Positions 10,765-29,034 of a stretch of 64,000 nt of DNA are shown here, piece by piece. Positions within the stretch are counted from its first letter, which is position 1. Each line of letters starts with the position of its first letter. The translations under genes were made by a program, and so were the position numbers. The DNA comes from Laetiporus sulphureus 93-53 (taxonomy: Eukaryota; Basidiomycota; Agaricomycetes; Polyporales; Laetiporaceae): the NCBI RefSeq assembly GCF_001632365.1, contig NW_024468547.1:17745-81744 (forward strand), given 5' to 3'. The notes beneath the pieces were generated by a model that saw nothing but the letters and a program-made list of their open reading frames with translations, did no database searches and had not been told where the DNA came from.

Positions 10765-17416
<6,652 letters not shown>

Positions 17417-18552
17417 GCTATTTGACCCCTGTGGGAGAGCGCCTCCGGAGCGAGTGTCACGCTCGCATGATGTCTGCCCCGGTCAACTCATATCGATCGT
17501 ACACTGATGCGATGAGACGATTGTTGTGCAAAGTGAATCACTTTGTGGATTGGACAGCACTCTCTCTGGTCCAACCAAATCCAAGTGATATCAGCAGTCT
17601 GCACCGTACGACATGCATGCATGCATGAGAAATGAGAACCGGACATTACCGCGGCGAGCATAGCCGCGGCTGCGAAAACACCATGCACCCACCTTGTCAG
17701 TTGAATTACATCACGCCTTCCGATCCTCCGGCCGGAGTCAGTCATCAAAGCGTAGTAATACGTGACTCCAAACGAATTCCCACTATGCGTCACGCAGCTG
17801 CCAAAGGCGACCCGCCTTCGTGTGCGTGTCCTATGGCTGATGTCTAGTTGCAATAATTTCAGGTTTCTTGGGTGGGTGCGGAAGAGATCTGAGCACATGC
17901 AAGTTGCTGCATTTCAACAAGGCGGGGGAACTATCATGAGACACTTTGACATACGTACTCTTCAAACCGCTATGTCTGATTCAGTGTTTGGATAATGCGA
18001 GCCCGAGGATCTCCCATTTGATCTGACGTGGAACACCGTCGCAAAGCAGCACAATGCCCCGTAACCATATGAACATATCGGTGTACCTGGCGTCAGCGAT
18101 AAGTAGCACTTGAACCCCAACGAAGTGGCTCACAACTGGCAGTCGTTGGACTCTCAATATCGAGCGCTGAGCCCACGACTACTGGAGGCTCTCTTTCTGC
18201 CTGACGCTCGACCCAATCGCATATCCAGAGGAGCAGCTGGTCAATAAATGATAATGCATGACTAGAAGAGCGCGGAGTTGTTGCATCAAATAATGGATAT
18301 TGCATGCTGCGAAATCCATTGTGTAACAACCAGTCTGTGAGACCGGCGCCGTGAAGCCTTAGGGTCCAACAATCGAGAACGAATCGCGAAAGCGAATGGG
18401 CAGCTGTAAGTTCAAATCAAGAGGACGCTGACTGTATGTCACATTGGTTAACGCTTCCGTCATCCAGGCGGCTTTGGGTAGATCAGTATCTTCATAAAGA
18501 ACCAGGAATCACAAGAGCAGACAAGCAAAAGCATAGCACAGACACCGCTGGT
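17417..18552. other. Intergenic, no gene recognised
   Basis: Promoter side of the ABCC transporter and 3' flank of eIF3l. A minus-strand frame at 17488-17898 has a short hydrophobic stretch (FAAAAMLAAVM) but no start or domain that I can support. Confidence 0.4.
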
Positions 18553-20849
18553 TTACGCGACCTTGACGCCTCCCCATGCTACCTTCTGACCTCCATTCCG
18601 GGGAGCAGACGCAGCCGGTGTCGCTGGCTCGTTCGTTCCGTTCACTGCAGGCTTCTGCGCAACAGGCTTCGGTGGAACAGGAAGTGGGCTGTTGCGGAGC
18701 GTATCAAAAACGCGCTGCGCGTGTTCAGTGTTCCGGATAAACCATCCCGCAAAGCGCCGTCCAACGGTCGACTCGGCGATGTGGACCATGTTCTACCGAC
18801 ACTGTCAGGAATGCAACGATCGCAGCATGAGAAAGCATCCCTTACCTCGTCGATCACGAAATCCAAGTCGCTCGTAGAGATCATCTGGCCATCCAGCAGG
18901 CCCTTCTCGTTCTCGACTCGGCTCACGCTCCGACTCGCCTGCTTCATAACCATCATCTGCTGTACCATCTCCTCCTCGTCCGCGTCGAGGAAGTTGGCGA
19001 GTTTCTTCGCATCCAACGATGTGTACAGCTTCAGGAAGCTGCGCAAAGTCGGCACCGGCGCCTGTGCGCGTACCTCGGATAGGAACAGCGCGAGGTGTCG
19101 CTGCGCCGGCTCTACCGGGGAATCCTCGACGTAGGCCGCGAGCAGTTCGGGGTCCTCGTACGGCGGTGGGTTCGCTGAGATGAACTTGGGGCATGCATAA
19201 AGGAACAGCTCCTCGAAGGCCGGAATGCCTTCCTCGCTACGGATGGGAACCAAATAATTCATTTCGTTACTGAACGCTGAGCGTGGATGGATACTCACCC
19301 CCGAGACATCTTCGAGAACTGCTCGCCGTACCGCTCCTTGACGATGTTCGAAATGTTGTCATCCAATCGCATCGGCGAAAGCGCGTTGCAGATCGCGAAG
19401 AGAGCATACATCCGGTCGGCAGTTTTGTTGATCTGTAAGCAGGGAGTGTCATTCAAGCCATCGGAAACGCGCATCATCCGCAACGAACCTGGTCATACTG
19501 ATAGCTCCGAGTGTGATATTGCCGCATGCGGAGGATGAAGTTCAGGATCGAGACGAACGCGCGGATCGCGTCGGGGTATCGTCGCAGCATAATGTAGCAG
19601 AAGCCAACGTAGTAGTAGGTCGTGACATGACATGCGGTTACACGCGTAAAGGGCGACTGCAAAACATTAGGGCACAAGTTGATTTCAGTCTGTAGGATAA
19701 TCATACCTTTTGGTTCAGCTCCACGTTCTCCATCACCTTCAAAGCCAATGTGAAGTCTCCGAGAAGACTGTGCACGCGCAGCAGACCGATGATGCTGAAG
19801 TAGCCGAGCATGCGGTACAATGGGCGAACGCCGTATTCACCGACGATCTCTCTGCAGGCGATATAAGTGGTCAGCTATGGAATATGAAACCTACGACGCA
19901 CGCAATCTCCTCTGCCGATTTGCCCTCCTGCTGAGCAACGATGTGCTCGTTGATTTTGGACTTTTGTATGAGAGAGTACAGCACGTTCAGCACACTGTAC
20001 GAGCTCCATACTTGGCTCGCATCTGCGAGCAACATACGCTCTTCCTCCGTCCGAGACTTGACCTTTGAGCGCCATACACAGAACGACTGATACTGATAGA
20101 TGAACTCGTCAACGATGTCCCACAGCCACTGTTCGGGCAGCTCTAGTGGGACTGGGCCGTCGGAGTCTATATAGCGCAATGTGAGGTGGCTGCAGGAGAC
20201 GCGTTCCAAATCGCGCACTTAGAAGGTAGTTGAACAGCTCGCAGCTGTTCTCGTACGAGTGGAAGCGGTCGTCGATGTCGGGTTGCAGACGCGAGTAGAC
20301 ATGCCGATAGTAGAGCTCCCGGTATAGGATGAGAAAGATCGGGTCTGTAAATGCGTCTATCAGTGAGCTCCTAGACTGACGGAGGACAGGTCAAACCCAC
20401 TGTCGTTCACTAACGGCGCAATCACCTCTGCCTCAGGCCACTCCGTCTTTGAGTAGAACTTCTCTGTGAGGCGGTTCCAACCGCTTTCATATGCAGCAGT
20501 GATCTCCGCGAGATTGTTATCCAGCACCGCTTGATAGAAATGCACGATGAACTGCTTGGAGTGAGCATATCACTAGACGAGATAGCCAGACCACTTACGC
20601 GTTTCACTACGTCAGGGATCTGTGCGAATGCTGCCTGCTGTACCATCTGCTGCTGCACGGCGAGCAGAGTCCCCTCGTCAATCCTTGGTTGCGCTGCATT
20701 CTAGGTCACCGTAAATTCCCTCCATATGTTCACGTTTACTGACCGTCATCATACATCTGCCCATAGTTGCCGATTGCGAGATTGAGATCCACATCTTGCA
20801 GGTCCTCGTCGAGTTCGGCCTCCCAAAGAGCTTTACGTTGTTGAGACAT
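18553..20849 (-). CDS. EIF3L: Translation initiation factor eIF3 subunit L
   Basis: Subunit of the cytosolic eIF3 complex that helps assemble the 43S preinitiation complex; absent from baker's yeast but usual in filamentous fungi. Start ATG 20849 ([20 protein letters not shown]), stop TAA 18553-18555, with about nine exons. Landmarks in order: [96 protein letters not shown]; then the PCI-domain region with [21 protein letters not shown] and [11 protein letters not shown]. The tail is Ala/Pro/Gly-rich after HAQRVFDTL. The first intron ends at AATGCAG, joining MYDD to [11 protein letters not shown]. Nothing broken was seen. Family assignment firm. Confidence 0.95.
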
Positions 20850-22980
20850 ATTCTGATTGAATGCAAAGATAGAGAGACTCCGCACAAAAACAAAGCGCCC
20901 ACTCGAATTGAAAAGGTAACCACGTGACCGAGCCGTTGAAGACATTTTTTTCATCCCTTAAATCTTTTACGTTCCGTGTACTGAGCCGCATTCGTTGCAA
21001 CAAAGTGGTTGGCAATAATAAATCTGCTCTCTACCGACAGTGCAAAGGATCGTAACTCGCCTACACGCGCACATACACCGTTGGTCTATGACAGACTGAA
21101 GTAGTAAGTGTCGAGTGCTTGGCCCACCTCGATATATGCGTCACTAATCCTGAGCACTTCAGATCCTAAGGTGATCACTGACTCATTTTACAAGCTATAC
21201 TTCGCTATAGCACACACTGCCGCCAACTCGTACATTTCATCCATCCATTACACTGCAACCTGAGTCACTCGCCAACTCTCGCCAACCACTGACAGGCACC
21301 CTCTTTGGAGCCACCGACGCGTCGCAGTCACGTGCGGGAAGTTTCATTTCGTCCGACTGCGGCGCCTGCCACTGCCTCGCTGTGCTGGCTACGAGCTACA
21401 GTACAGTACGAGCTGGTGCTTCTCGATGACGTTGTAATCGCAACTCAGACCTGTCCAGCATAAGACAGACTATCATTGAGGAGGCGTGACCGGGCCGAGT
21501 CCTTGTCTGCTTAGGATTTCGTGAGTCACTGCAACACGTTCATGTAAGTGTTTTTCTTTGTGGTGATCCCGTACGTTCGCAGGGGGTAGTTTCTCGTTTG
21601 GAGGGTGCCCCCCCGGGCCCTGTGTTGAGAAAGCTCAATAACGCCGAGATTGAGGTCGTACGGAACATGCTTCTCAATTCCCCCCGCATGTAAGAAGTTG
21701 ACGGGCCTGACTTTCTTTGTTGCTGAGAGTACCGTTTGCATAGTATGCATCGACAGCTCTTATGAACATCGCAGGACATTGCGGGTTGCTTGTATGCCGC
21801 AATGATGGTAATGATGGCCGAGGATCGGTACGATATTTCTTTATGCATCGTAACGACCATATGATTCAATTTCTTTGTGATGTCCTATCACCTCAGCCGA
21901 ACCCACAGTTACCGGAATTCTCATAAGACAATGACGCCGCTTGTTATTCGGTCCGCTAGACGAGCATGCGCATGCACATGGTTCTGGATCTATCGAGCCG
22001 CACTTTCACGATATGGTAGTCAGTCAATTGCCACTTTCGAACTCGAAGTTGACTTACACATTAGTACGGCTCATATTTCTCTAGTATCTGCAGCCCACAC
22101 TCCTCCCTTTACATTATGCGACTCGCCGTGCGAGCTTGCCATCCGCAAGGCTTAATGACAACTACTTACAGTATTTATCGAGATATCGTTGCGATGAGCT
22201 CGCATTGTCGAGTCATCATTTCTGACTGACTTCACCACATCATAAGCATCTATACGTACGTGTCGTTCAAGTTGAAGAAATGAATGTGATAGACCCAAAA
22301 TCGGTCAGCAAGAAACAAACTCAGAATTCACACGAAACGTGTTCTGCTAATGCAGAAAAGCACTGTAACCGTATAACCAGGAACCCCCCATTTCGATTGC
22401 GGCAGGCGACTACAATAGATCAATCATGATGCACAGCTCGAAATCCGTTACGCGTTGGTCATGATTTGGTCCCGGTCGCTCGCAGACGTTGTATAGAACT
22501 GGTTGCTGTATGTAGACTAGCTCTTAATACGACTCAGCGTCCAACCTGGATGCCCCCAGAGAACTGTAGTTAACGTGCGGGTGACTTGGAGTGGAAACCA
22601 AGTTGCTGAGCCGCTCATCAGCCAAGATCTGGATACTCACCCGGAACTCCATCCAGTTATCGAGTCGAGGACGAGGGGAATGATTACTTATATCGCCGGG
22701 TTCAAGTGATGAAAGACTTCGGCGGAGTTCTCACATTGCAGATCGAAGCAAACTAATTGTAAAACATCAAGCAGATACTAGTAATTGGCTTCAAAAAAAG
22801 TAAACACGCCAATTTAGACGGGACCTTGTAGATACCAACATGAGTACTGCAGCCCACTCCAATGAATCACGGAGATCAAGAAATAACAACGCCATGTTGC
22901 ATCGAATAAATGTTTGTCTAATAGCAAATCAGTCGGTGTACAAGATATTGAATGAATCACGATGGAACGCTCACCCAAGA
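20850..22980. other. Long intergenic stretch, no gene recognised
   Basis: Two kilobases between the eIF3l start and the stop of the DUF5648 gene. Only short open frames without recognisable motifs. The region next to 20849 must hold the eIF3l promoter. Confidence 0.45.
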
Positions 22981-23621
22981 TTAATCATCGGTAGGGAGGA
23001 CGTAGCACTGGATACCCTCATCAACATATCCGAGGTTGTTGATGGCATTATCTCTCTCGCTCTTCGACGTCGTGTAGAAGTGATCGGTCGCGGTAGGGCT
23101 CCACATGCGGTAGAATGGGATGCTGCCGCAGACTTGGTCAGCATAGACGAACGCAGCAATGGTATCTGTGCCGCCGGTGTAGGAGCCGACTGAGTTTTGT
23201 GCCTCCGACTTGGACGTGGTGTAGAAGTTGTCCTGCAGTCCCGCGCTCCACAGGTGGTAGAGCGGGATCGTTGCTGGAACTTGGGTGGAGAAAACACGGC
23301 CGGCATCGCCCTCGGGCTTGTAGCCCAGATTGTTGACTGCGTTCTCCATCTCGAGGTAGTTTGTCGTGTAGAAGTGATCCTCGGCGCTGGGGCTATAACC
23401 CCGCAAAAATGCGACGGATCTAGAGGCCTCGCCACAGCCATCCTGCCTCGCTAAGAGCTGCTTTGATTCCACAACGATATGTCAATTTCCGGAGAGCGGG
23501 TCTCGTTATGCAGAGGGCATACCTCATTCAATGGCTCCTCCGGCTTGGGCACAGCATTTGCGGCCATAGAAAATGCAGCGAGGACCAAGGGAAGAATGCG
23601 GACGACGTTGCGAGTGAACAT
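22981..23621 (-). CDS. Secreted DUF5648 repeat protein
   Basis: Small extracellular protein of the DUF5648 family. Two exons, 23621-23523 and 23457-22981 (intron GTATGC to AAGCAG, 65 nt), giving about 191 aa. Exon 1 encodes a signal peptide (MFTRNVVRILPLVLAAFSMAANA). The mature part has three similar units of about 45-50 residues, each with an aromatic motif: EDHFYTTN...NNLGYKPEG, LQDNFYTTS...VGSYTGG and TDHFYTTS...NNLGYVDEG, each followed by a segment such as IPLYHLW or IPFYRMW. The molecular role of this domain is not known to me; carbohydrate or cell-wall binding is often guessed. Two Cys residues (near CGEAS and VCGS) may pair. Confidence 0.88.
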
Positions 23622-24882
23622 GGCGATGGAAACGATGTGGAGAGGAAAGGATAATGTTCGTGGTTCGCTTCGTTAGTGCTCTTTATAAAGCATGGCGCAC
23701 TTGTTTAGCTGCCTGACGTCTCACTCTCCCTAATCAAGTGGTAATTGAGTCAATGACTTGTGATTATACCTAGCTGGTGTAGCGAGATACTAGAAATCGG
23801 TGACCGACAGGCATTCCGGCAGTCGCTCCCTGCATGCCTCCGACACGCCGCAGTGGTACGAAAAGTCAGAGAAGCAGGGAAGCAATCTTATCCTGATCAG
23901 AAGCAGCATATGCTTGTCAACATGGTCGGGCTTACCACAAACAACGTAGAGTTTATTCCTTATATACTGTCAACTTAGTTCGATCATATGGGCGTGCTAC
24001 TCACAGATTCCGCTTTATTTCTTTGATTGTAAACTGAGACTTTAGGCATCTTACAATGCCGCACCAGCAGGTTGACCAGCATGCGAAGAAGATCCTGAGA
24101 GTGATAATGGACGCAGAATGATACATCGATATTATGTGCAGGAAGGAAAGCAGAATTTGATGGCCTGTAGAGCCGCTGTGGCATCTGTGGCGCACCGCTG
24201 ACGTTGCGGATATTCTCATCGAACTTTCAGGTGGGATAGCACCAGATTTGTCTACTGAAACCGGTACGCCTGGGGCTCTTCCTTTCGGTGATCGAAGATC
24301 GCTTTGAGTGACGAGAGATTCCAACGAAGAGGCCAAAACCCACTAAAGGAATTTACGAGTCTACATACGCTCGTCTCCATTGTGGGACTCACGATAAGAG
24401 AGGAAGGCTTGCTTGGCATGATAACAGCATTGTATTGAATCATGGTGGCGTCCTTCCGTCGAACCCTCAATACAGGGCGGCATGTGGAGTCCGGCAGCAG
24501 AAATGTTCCGCCTTGAGCGAGCCTTGAGGCCTTGAATATCGGCGCAGATCCTCGCCATGGGGCTTGAGCCGTCGTAACTGATACCTCTCCGGCAGTACTA
24601 TGTCCAGTCATGAGTCTGGCACGCCTGACATAAGGTCGGGAGCTCCGAGTGTTATCGACCATACAATATGAAAATGTCATCGGATTCAGGTAACCTCCGA
24701 TGCAGTGAAGTCTGCATCACAAGCTGCAATAGTGGCGACGTCCAAACATCCTAGAAAAGGAGATAGCCATTTCTGGCACACGCCGCAAGAGAGTAAGTAT
24801 TCAATGTTCAAGACTCATGTTTGTGGAATCGAAATACTAGCCTAGAGGGCAACTGCGGATGTTCAGTGATGGTTTCAAGCTC
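23622..24882. other. Intergenic, no gene recognised
   Basis: Promoter of the DUF5648 gene next to 23622 (TATAAA at about 23695 on the reverse strand reading). A minus-strand frame at 24252-24680 has no family-like features and no plausible exon partners. Confidence 0.4.
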
Positions 24883-25062
24883 GAGGCTTCGGAGAGTATT
24901 GGGTGACTCTCATCAGTGTTTTACGCTGCTTCGAGGGCAGATCCACCGAGCGCACTACTTCAAATAGCACCAGGACCAATTGCATGAGGCTTCGGGGTGA
25001 TTCTCATCAGTAAATTGTACGGAGAGCAGATCCACCGAGTGCACTGCTTCAAATAGCACCAA
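24883..25062. repeat. Imperfect direct repeat of about 80-90 bp
   Basis: Copy 1 at about 24883-24972 and copy 2 at about 24986-25062. Both run from GAGGCTTCGG through CTCATCAGT and GCAGATCCACCGAG to CTTCAAATAGCACCA, with small gaps. Lies about 220 bp upstream of the SNARE gene start. No coding role seen. Confidence 0.75.
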
Positions 25063-25280
25063 AGAACGGGTACTTGTCTTGAGCGATGCAGCAGAGAACT
25101 AACCTATTTCCTCACTAGTACTGTGTCTGCGATGTGGTATTTGCAGTTGCGTTCTTGGAGACCTGCCAAAAACGGCGCTCCGGTCTTAGGACGGGCTCAC
25201 GACTTCGGTGCTGCCGTTACTAACTGCGTGAGCCTCGCGACCTCTCCAACCGCGCTTCCCTTCTTTCCCTCTAATTCGCA

Positions 25281-26139
25281 ATGGCATCTCTCGCCCGGTT
25301 AACGTCCCTGTCAACGCAGACATTGTCCCTTCTCCTCGAACGCCAGAGATTGCAGACACTGTCGAACCCAAATGCCTCATCATTACACGTCCCACAGATC
25401 GCACGTAACATGCAGCAGTTGCATGTGGGCGTGCTGCAGCTGGAGCAGAACGACGGAAGGTCGGAGGCGGTCAATCTGCTACGAAGCCAGTACGAGCGAA
25501 TGAGAGACATGCTGGGCTCGGATGCGGACGTTGCGAACGTGCCAAAGTGCGTGCACTGCTGATGCTCAGCCCGTGGAGTACGAAACCTATGCGACAGTAT
25601 TCCTCCAGGTTTGTGGCACGAGAGTCACCGCAGACAAGCGCAGAGGCGTCGGTGTCCTCATCCTCCCTGCCTTCACCGCCAGTATCCGCCGCTCCGCTTC
25701 CAGTGCCAATCAAGGACGACGAGCCAGCCTATGTGCCGTATACCGACGATCCCGAGGCTGCATACCCCTCTCATGAAGAGATGCTTCAAGCGCAAAGACA
25801 AATGATGGATGAGCAAGACGTCCACCTAGACCGACTCTCCCAGTCCGTCAATCGGCAACGAGACATCTCGCTTCATATCAATGACGAGCTCGAGGTGCAT
25901 ACCGGCCTATTAGAGGACCTGGATATCGAGATGGACAGGACGGGCGGCAGGCTGAGTGGGGCACGACGCCGCTTGGATCGTGTTGCGAGAGGTGCCAAGG
26001 AGAATGGTGAGGGCTCATAGCTGATATCGGCCGCAATGTGTATGGATAGCTGACGTGGCGGCAACATGCAGGCTCAACGGTTATGATTGCCCTGCTCATC
26101 CTTGTGTTGCTAATTCTCATAATCATATTCAAGACATGA
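25281..26139 (+). CDS. SYN8: Syn8-like Qc-SNARE (syntaxin 8 type)
   Basis: Tail-anchored SNARE for endosomal/vacuolar membrane fusion. Exons 25281-25546, 25609-26006, 26072-26139 (introns 62 and 65 nt), 243 aa. The N-terminal helical part starts MASLARLTSLSTQTLSLLLERQR; a Ser/Pro-rich linker follows. The SNARE helix is at residues about 155-215 (MMDEQDVHLDRLS...NRQRDISLHINDELEVHTGLLEDLDIEMDRTGGRL), then a conserved RRRLDRVARGAKENG and a C-terminal membrane anchor (VMIALLILVLLILIIIF) supplied by the last small exon, ending KT. By my alignment with syntaxin 8, the ionic zero-layer Gln position is His here (ELEVHTGLL). The last intron donor lies in ENG|GTGAGG. Function inferred from the family. 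Confidence 0.9.
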
Positions 26140-26325
26140 CGGTTCGGACTTCTGCAAACTATGGCTTCATCTCGGATAGGACTTATATATTGTGCAACCA
26201 TTACATGTTGTACAGCTACCCATCATCTGCTGATGCTCTCCAAGTCGTAACAGCTCTCATGCGTTCCAATAGTACATTCACTCATGGGCTACTCATCGTC
26301 GGGCATATGTATTTTCCTTCTCCAA

Positions 26326-27515
26326 CTATTGCCGATATGTTACGCGGCTGCACGCCAGCCAAAATTCACTTCCTCCATCTTCACACCACCCTAATGGACC
26401 GATGTCACAATCAGCACAGCTGAGCAATTTGAGCCTCTTGCCAGACGCTGCAGCACTGTCAGCCGCAGGACACGCTATCGACATGAACGCCACATACCTT
26501 CGTCCACAACAGCTTTCGAAAACCCTACATTCTCAAATGCCATAGCATTCGGCCTAACCAGCCACCAGTTCATCGTCTCCGGCGGAGGCGGTAAGGATGC
26601 AAGCGGGCTGTGCGCTGCGCTTTCGGGGGACTCGAGCTGCACGCTCGCACGCTCCACCAAAGAGGCCACGCCCTTCTTCAATATGATGCTTCCACAGCCA
26701 GCACGTGGGCACAGCAGGTCAGAATTGTTCGCCAGAGTGCCCTGCCCGTTATCTGTCACTACGTCCTGCACGCCGTTCGGGAATGCCGTGAGTGCGAGTC
26801 CGATCGGCCTGCTACGTGAGTTGGTCGACTGTTGCAGCGCTTCCCACAGGCCTGCAGGAATTGTCGGAGGCTGGACAAGATCAACGGAAGAGAGCGAGGG
26901 TGAAAGAATCCTCCGCATCTCGAACCAAGGCCGTGCACCATGCACCACTGCACTCCTGCCTAGCCACTCGAAGCCTGCCTTCTCGTACAGTCCTCGCAGG
27001 TCTTCATGCGTAATTAGGAGCACGCGCTGGTAAGGCGAACCTTCCCCCACTGCATTTTCGAGCCGTGTGAGGTACTCCTTGAGGAGGCCGAGCGCGACGC
27101 CCTTCCTGCGGTGCTCGGGCGCAACGCAGACCGAGTGGATACATGCGGAAGATGCACCGAGGACGTGTTTCGACATAGAATCATGTGAAAGAGACCCATC
27201 CGGCGAGAGTGTTGAGCAGACATAGCCTACGAGCGTACGGCCAGTGCCTGATTCGTCAAGGAGATATGCACCGAGGAAGAGATCTGGCGCGTTCGCCTGA
27301 CGGTATCTGCTCACGTTTTTGTAGCTGGAAGTATTGGGAGAGATGCTGAGCTCACCGAAAAGCTTCAAGACTGGCAGCTTCATCCGCTGGATATCCTGGA
27401 CGACAGGTCAATATCAGACGGACCGTGCTCCAAAGACATTTCTACCTGCCGTTTCAATCTCATGTGCACGCGGTACCTCACTTGCTGAGACAAGGTCATA
27501 GAATATTGGGATCAT
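26326..27515 (-). CDS. GNAT acetyltransferase (AANAT-like) fused to an Mss4/DSS4 domain
   Basis: Two-domain protein of about 346 aa. Exons 27515-27446, 27395-27356, 27306-26498, 26447-26326 (introns 50, 49 and 50 nt). The N-terminal GNAT domain resembles serotonin/arylalkylamine N-acetyltransferases: SEVPRAHEIETAGYPADEAAS, YRQANAPDLFLGAY, then the acetyl-CoA loop CVAPEHRRKGVALGLL and LYEKAGFEWLG. The C-terminal domain is Mss4/DSS4-like: first zinc pair CPRAGCGS, then NWWLV and FENVGFSKAV, and after the last intron the second zinc pair CADCDIGPLGW ending SRVTYRQ. Mss4 proteins act on Rab GTPases as exchange factor or chaperone. Whether the two halves act on one process is unknown. Start ATG 27515 is the first in frame that yields a complete GNAT N-terminus. 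Confidence 0.9.
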
Positions 27516-28168
27516 CTGGAGAATTTCATACAATTTCAGGAGATCGCAAGCAGAGGTTGGTGGGAGTGGAGGTTAAGTTGAGGTTCCCCTCCTGATTACC
27601 ATCGCACGCGATCACATGACCCACGCAGACGCGTCTCGCCACGAGTTTGTCGGGAGTTGAATTGCTTGAGCATAATATATCGTGTGCGCACCGTGAGCTC
27701 CCAGCAGAACATACTCACATCATTTCTCAATTAAAAAGCCTTATGCACTTTTCTGAGTCCATCTGGTTTCCAGCTTCACATCCATTCCAACCATTAACGC
27801 AGAGCCATTTTTAGTAAAGCTCGTTTTGAGCATACTAGTCTAGAGGGTAAATCAGTTTCCCGCAGGTCATGCCCGGTCTGAGTCAAGAAGAGCAGCAAGG
27901 ACAGGAATGCTGGTGGCAAGTCAAAACACAAGTCCCACATGTTGCAATCTGGTGATTTCCCTTGTGAGTATGCATTGATCACCGCTGGCTAGTATATATA
28001 CCAAATGACAGATGTTCGCGGATCAGGCCGTCACCTTGAACTTGGTGGGGGGTGCCACTGCACGATCACGTGGCTGAAACGGCAGACTTGGGACTCAGCT
28101 TGAAAGTTGACGTTGATGCAGGTAGAAAGGGGTAGACGTCTCTTCGCTCTCTACTTTCACCATCCAAG
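27516..28168. other. Intergenic between divergent genes
   Basis: Upstream regions of the GNAT-Mss4 gene and of the serine/proline-rich gene. No gene seen. Confidence 0.5.
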
Positions 28169-28909
28169 ATGCCTCCCACACCAAGGTCGCAGGCATTCAA
28201 AGAAGCTTCAAGAAAACGATCTGCAATTCCCCCTCCACGGATGGGAGGACGCCCGACGAAGCGCGTCCAGCTGGATCCTGCTCTAGAGTGCTTGAACGAG
28301 ACGAGTTCATCTCCGTATGCACTACAGGTACACATCTATCGAGCGCGAGAGCAAAAGCCCCGCCCGCATGGCTTGTTGTCACCTGTAGACCTCCCAGTCG
28401 CCGTATCATTTTACGAGTTGCCCACTTCTCGATTGTCACTTCGCATGGGTCCCTCGCGTCATCCGTCAGGGCTTGCGCATTCGCATCAAGGTGACAGCCA
28501 AGCTTCGCACATCGTATCACCTCCGTCGACGCCCTCCATACCCAGCACCCCTACTGAGGTGTCGGCTGGACCATCATCCAACTATAGTCAATCCCAGGAC
28601 CTGTCATCAAACCTCAGGCCTGTGCTCATCTGCAATCTCCTTCCAATCTCTGATGCTGAGTGGATCGAGAAGAATCCAGACCTGCATAGGGCCGTCGAGG
28701 ACGCCTTTTCGCAATCTGAATTCGATATATTCATGACATCGATGGATGTCAGTAGGACCATGTTTTGGGCTGTTCAGTTGGTTTATCTGTTGCACGCATT
28801 GAAACCTGTCATTGAGGGTGCTATCGAGGAATCGACTTTAGAGAGCAAGGATGTCATTGAAGAATCGGGGGACAAGATAAAGGAACGCCTTCAGGCTCAT
28901 CTTGGGTAG
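28169..28909 (+). CDS. Hypothetical serine/proline-rich protein, possibly 5' part of the following NTPase gene
   Basis: Uninterrupted ATG-started frame of 246 codons. Residues 1-35 are basic and proline-rich; about 85-150 are Ser/Pro-rich and likely disordered (SHIVSPPSTPSIPSTPTEVSAG). The last 95 look folded (PVLICNLLPISDAEWIEKNPDL, then a helical region with a hydrophobic stretch FWAVQLVYLLHALKPVIEGAIEE and an acidic/basic tail). No known domain recognised. It lies just upstream of a P-loop NTPase gene in the same direction and could be its amino-terminal exon. However, I could not find a donor/acceptor pair that keeps frame into 29035, so it is listed separately. Confidence 0.5.
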   Translation: MPPTPRSQAFKEASRKRSAIPPPRMGGRPTKRVQLDPALECLNETSSSPYALQVHIYRAREQKPRPHGLLSPVDLPVAVSFYELPTSRLSLRMGPSRHPSGLAHSHQGDSQASHIVSPPSTPSIPSTPTEVSAGPSSNYSQSQDLSSNLRPVLICNLLPISDAEWIEKNPDLHRAVEDAFSQSEFDIFMTSMDVSRTMFWAVQLVYLLHALKPVIEGAIEESTLESKDVIEESGDKIKERLQAHLG

Positions 28910-29034
28910 ACGATCATTTTCGTGCGATTCTCCAGGAAATGTGTCGAAATGCCTACAGAATGCGAGATTGGAGCGCGGTTTGCAACTTAGGTAAGTAGTC
29001 TCCTACATGTTTCAATACACAATTCCCCGTGCAG

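Noticed and set aside
17488..17898. Possible membrane protein upstream of the ABCC gene
   Set aside because: A short hydrophobic segment only; no ATG-based gene model, and the ABCC N-terminus at 17416 is complete without it.
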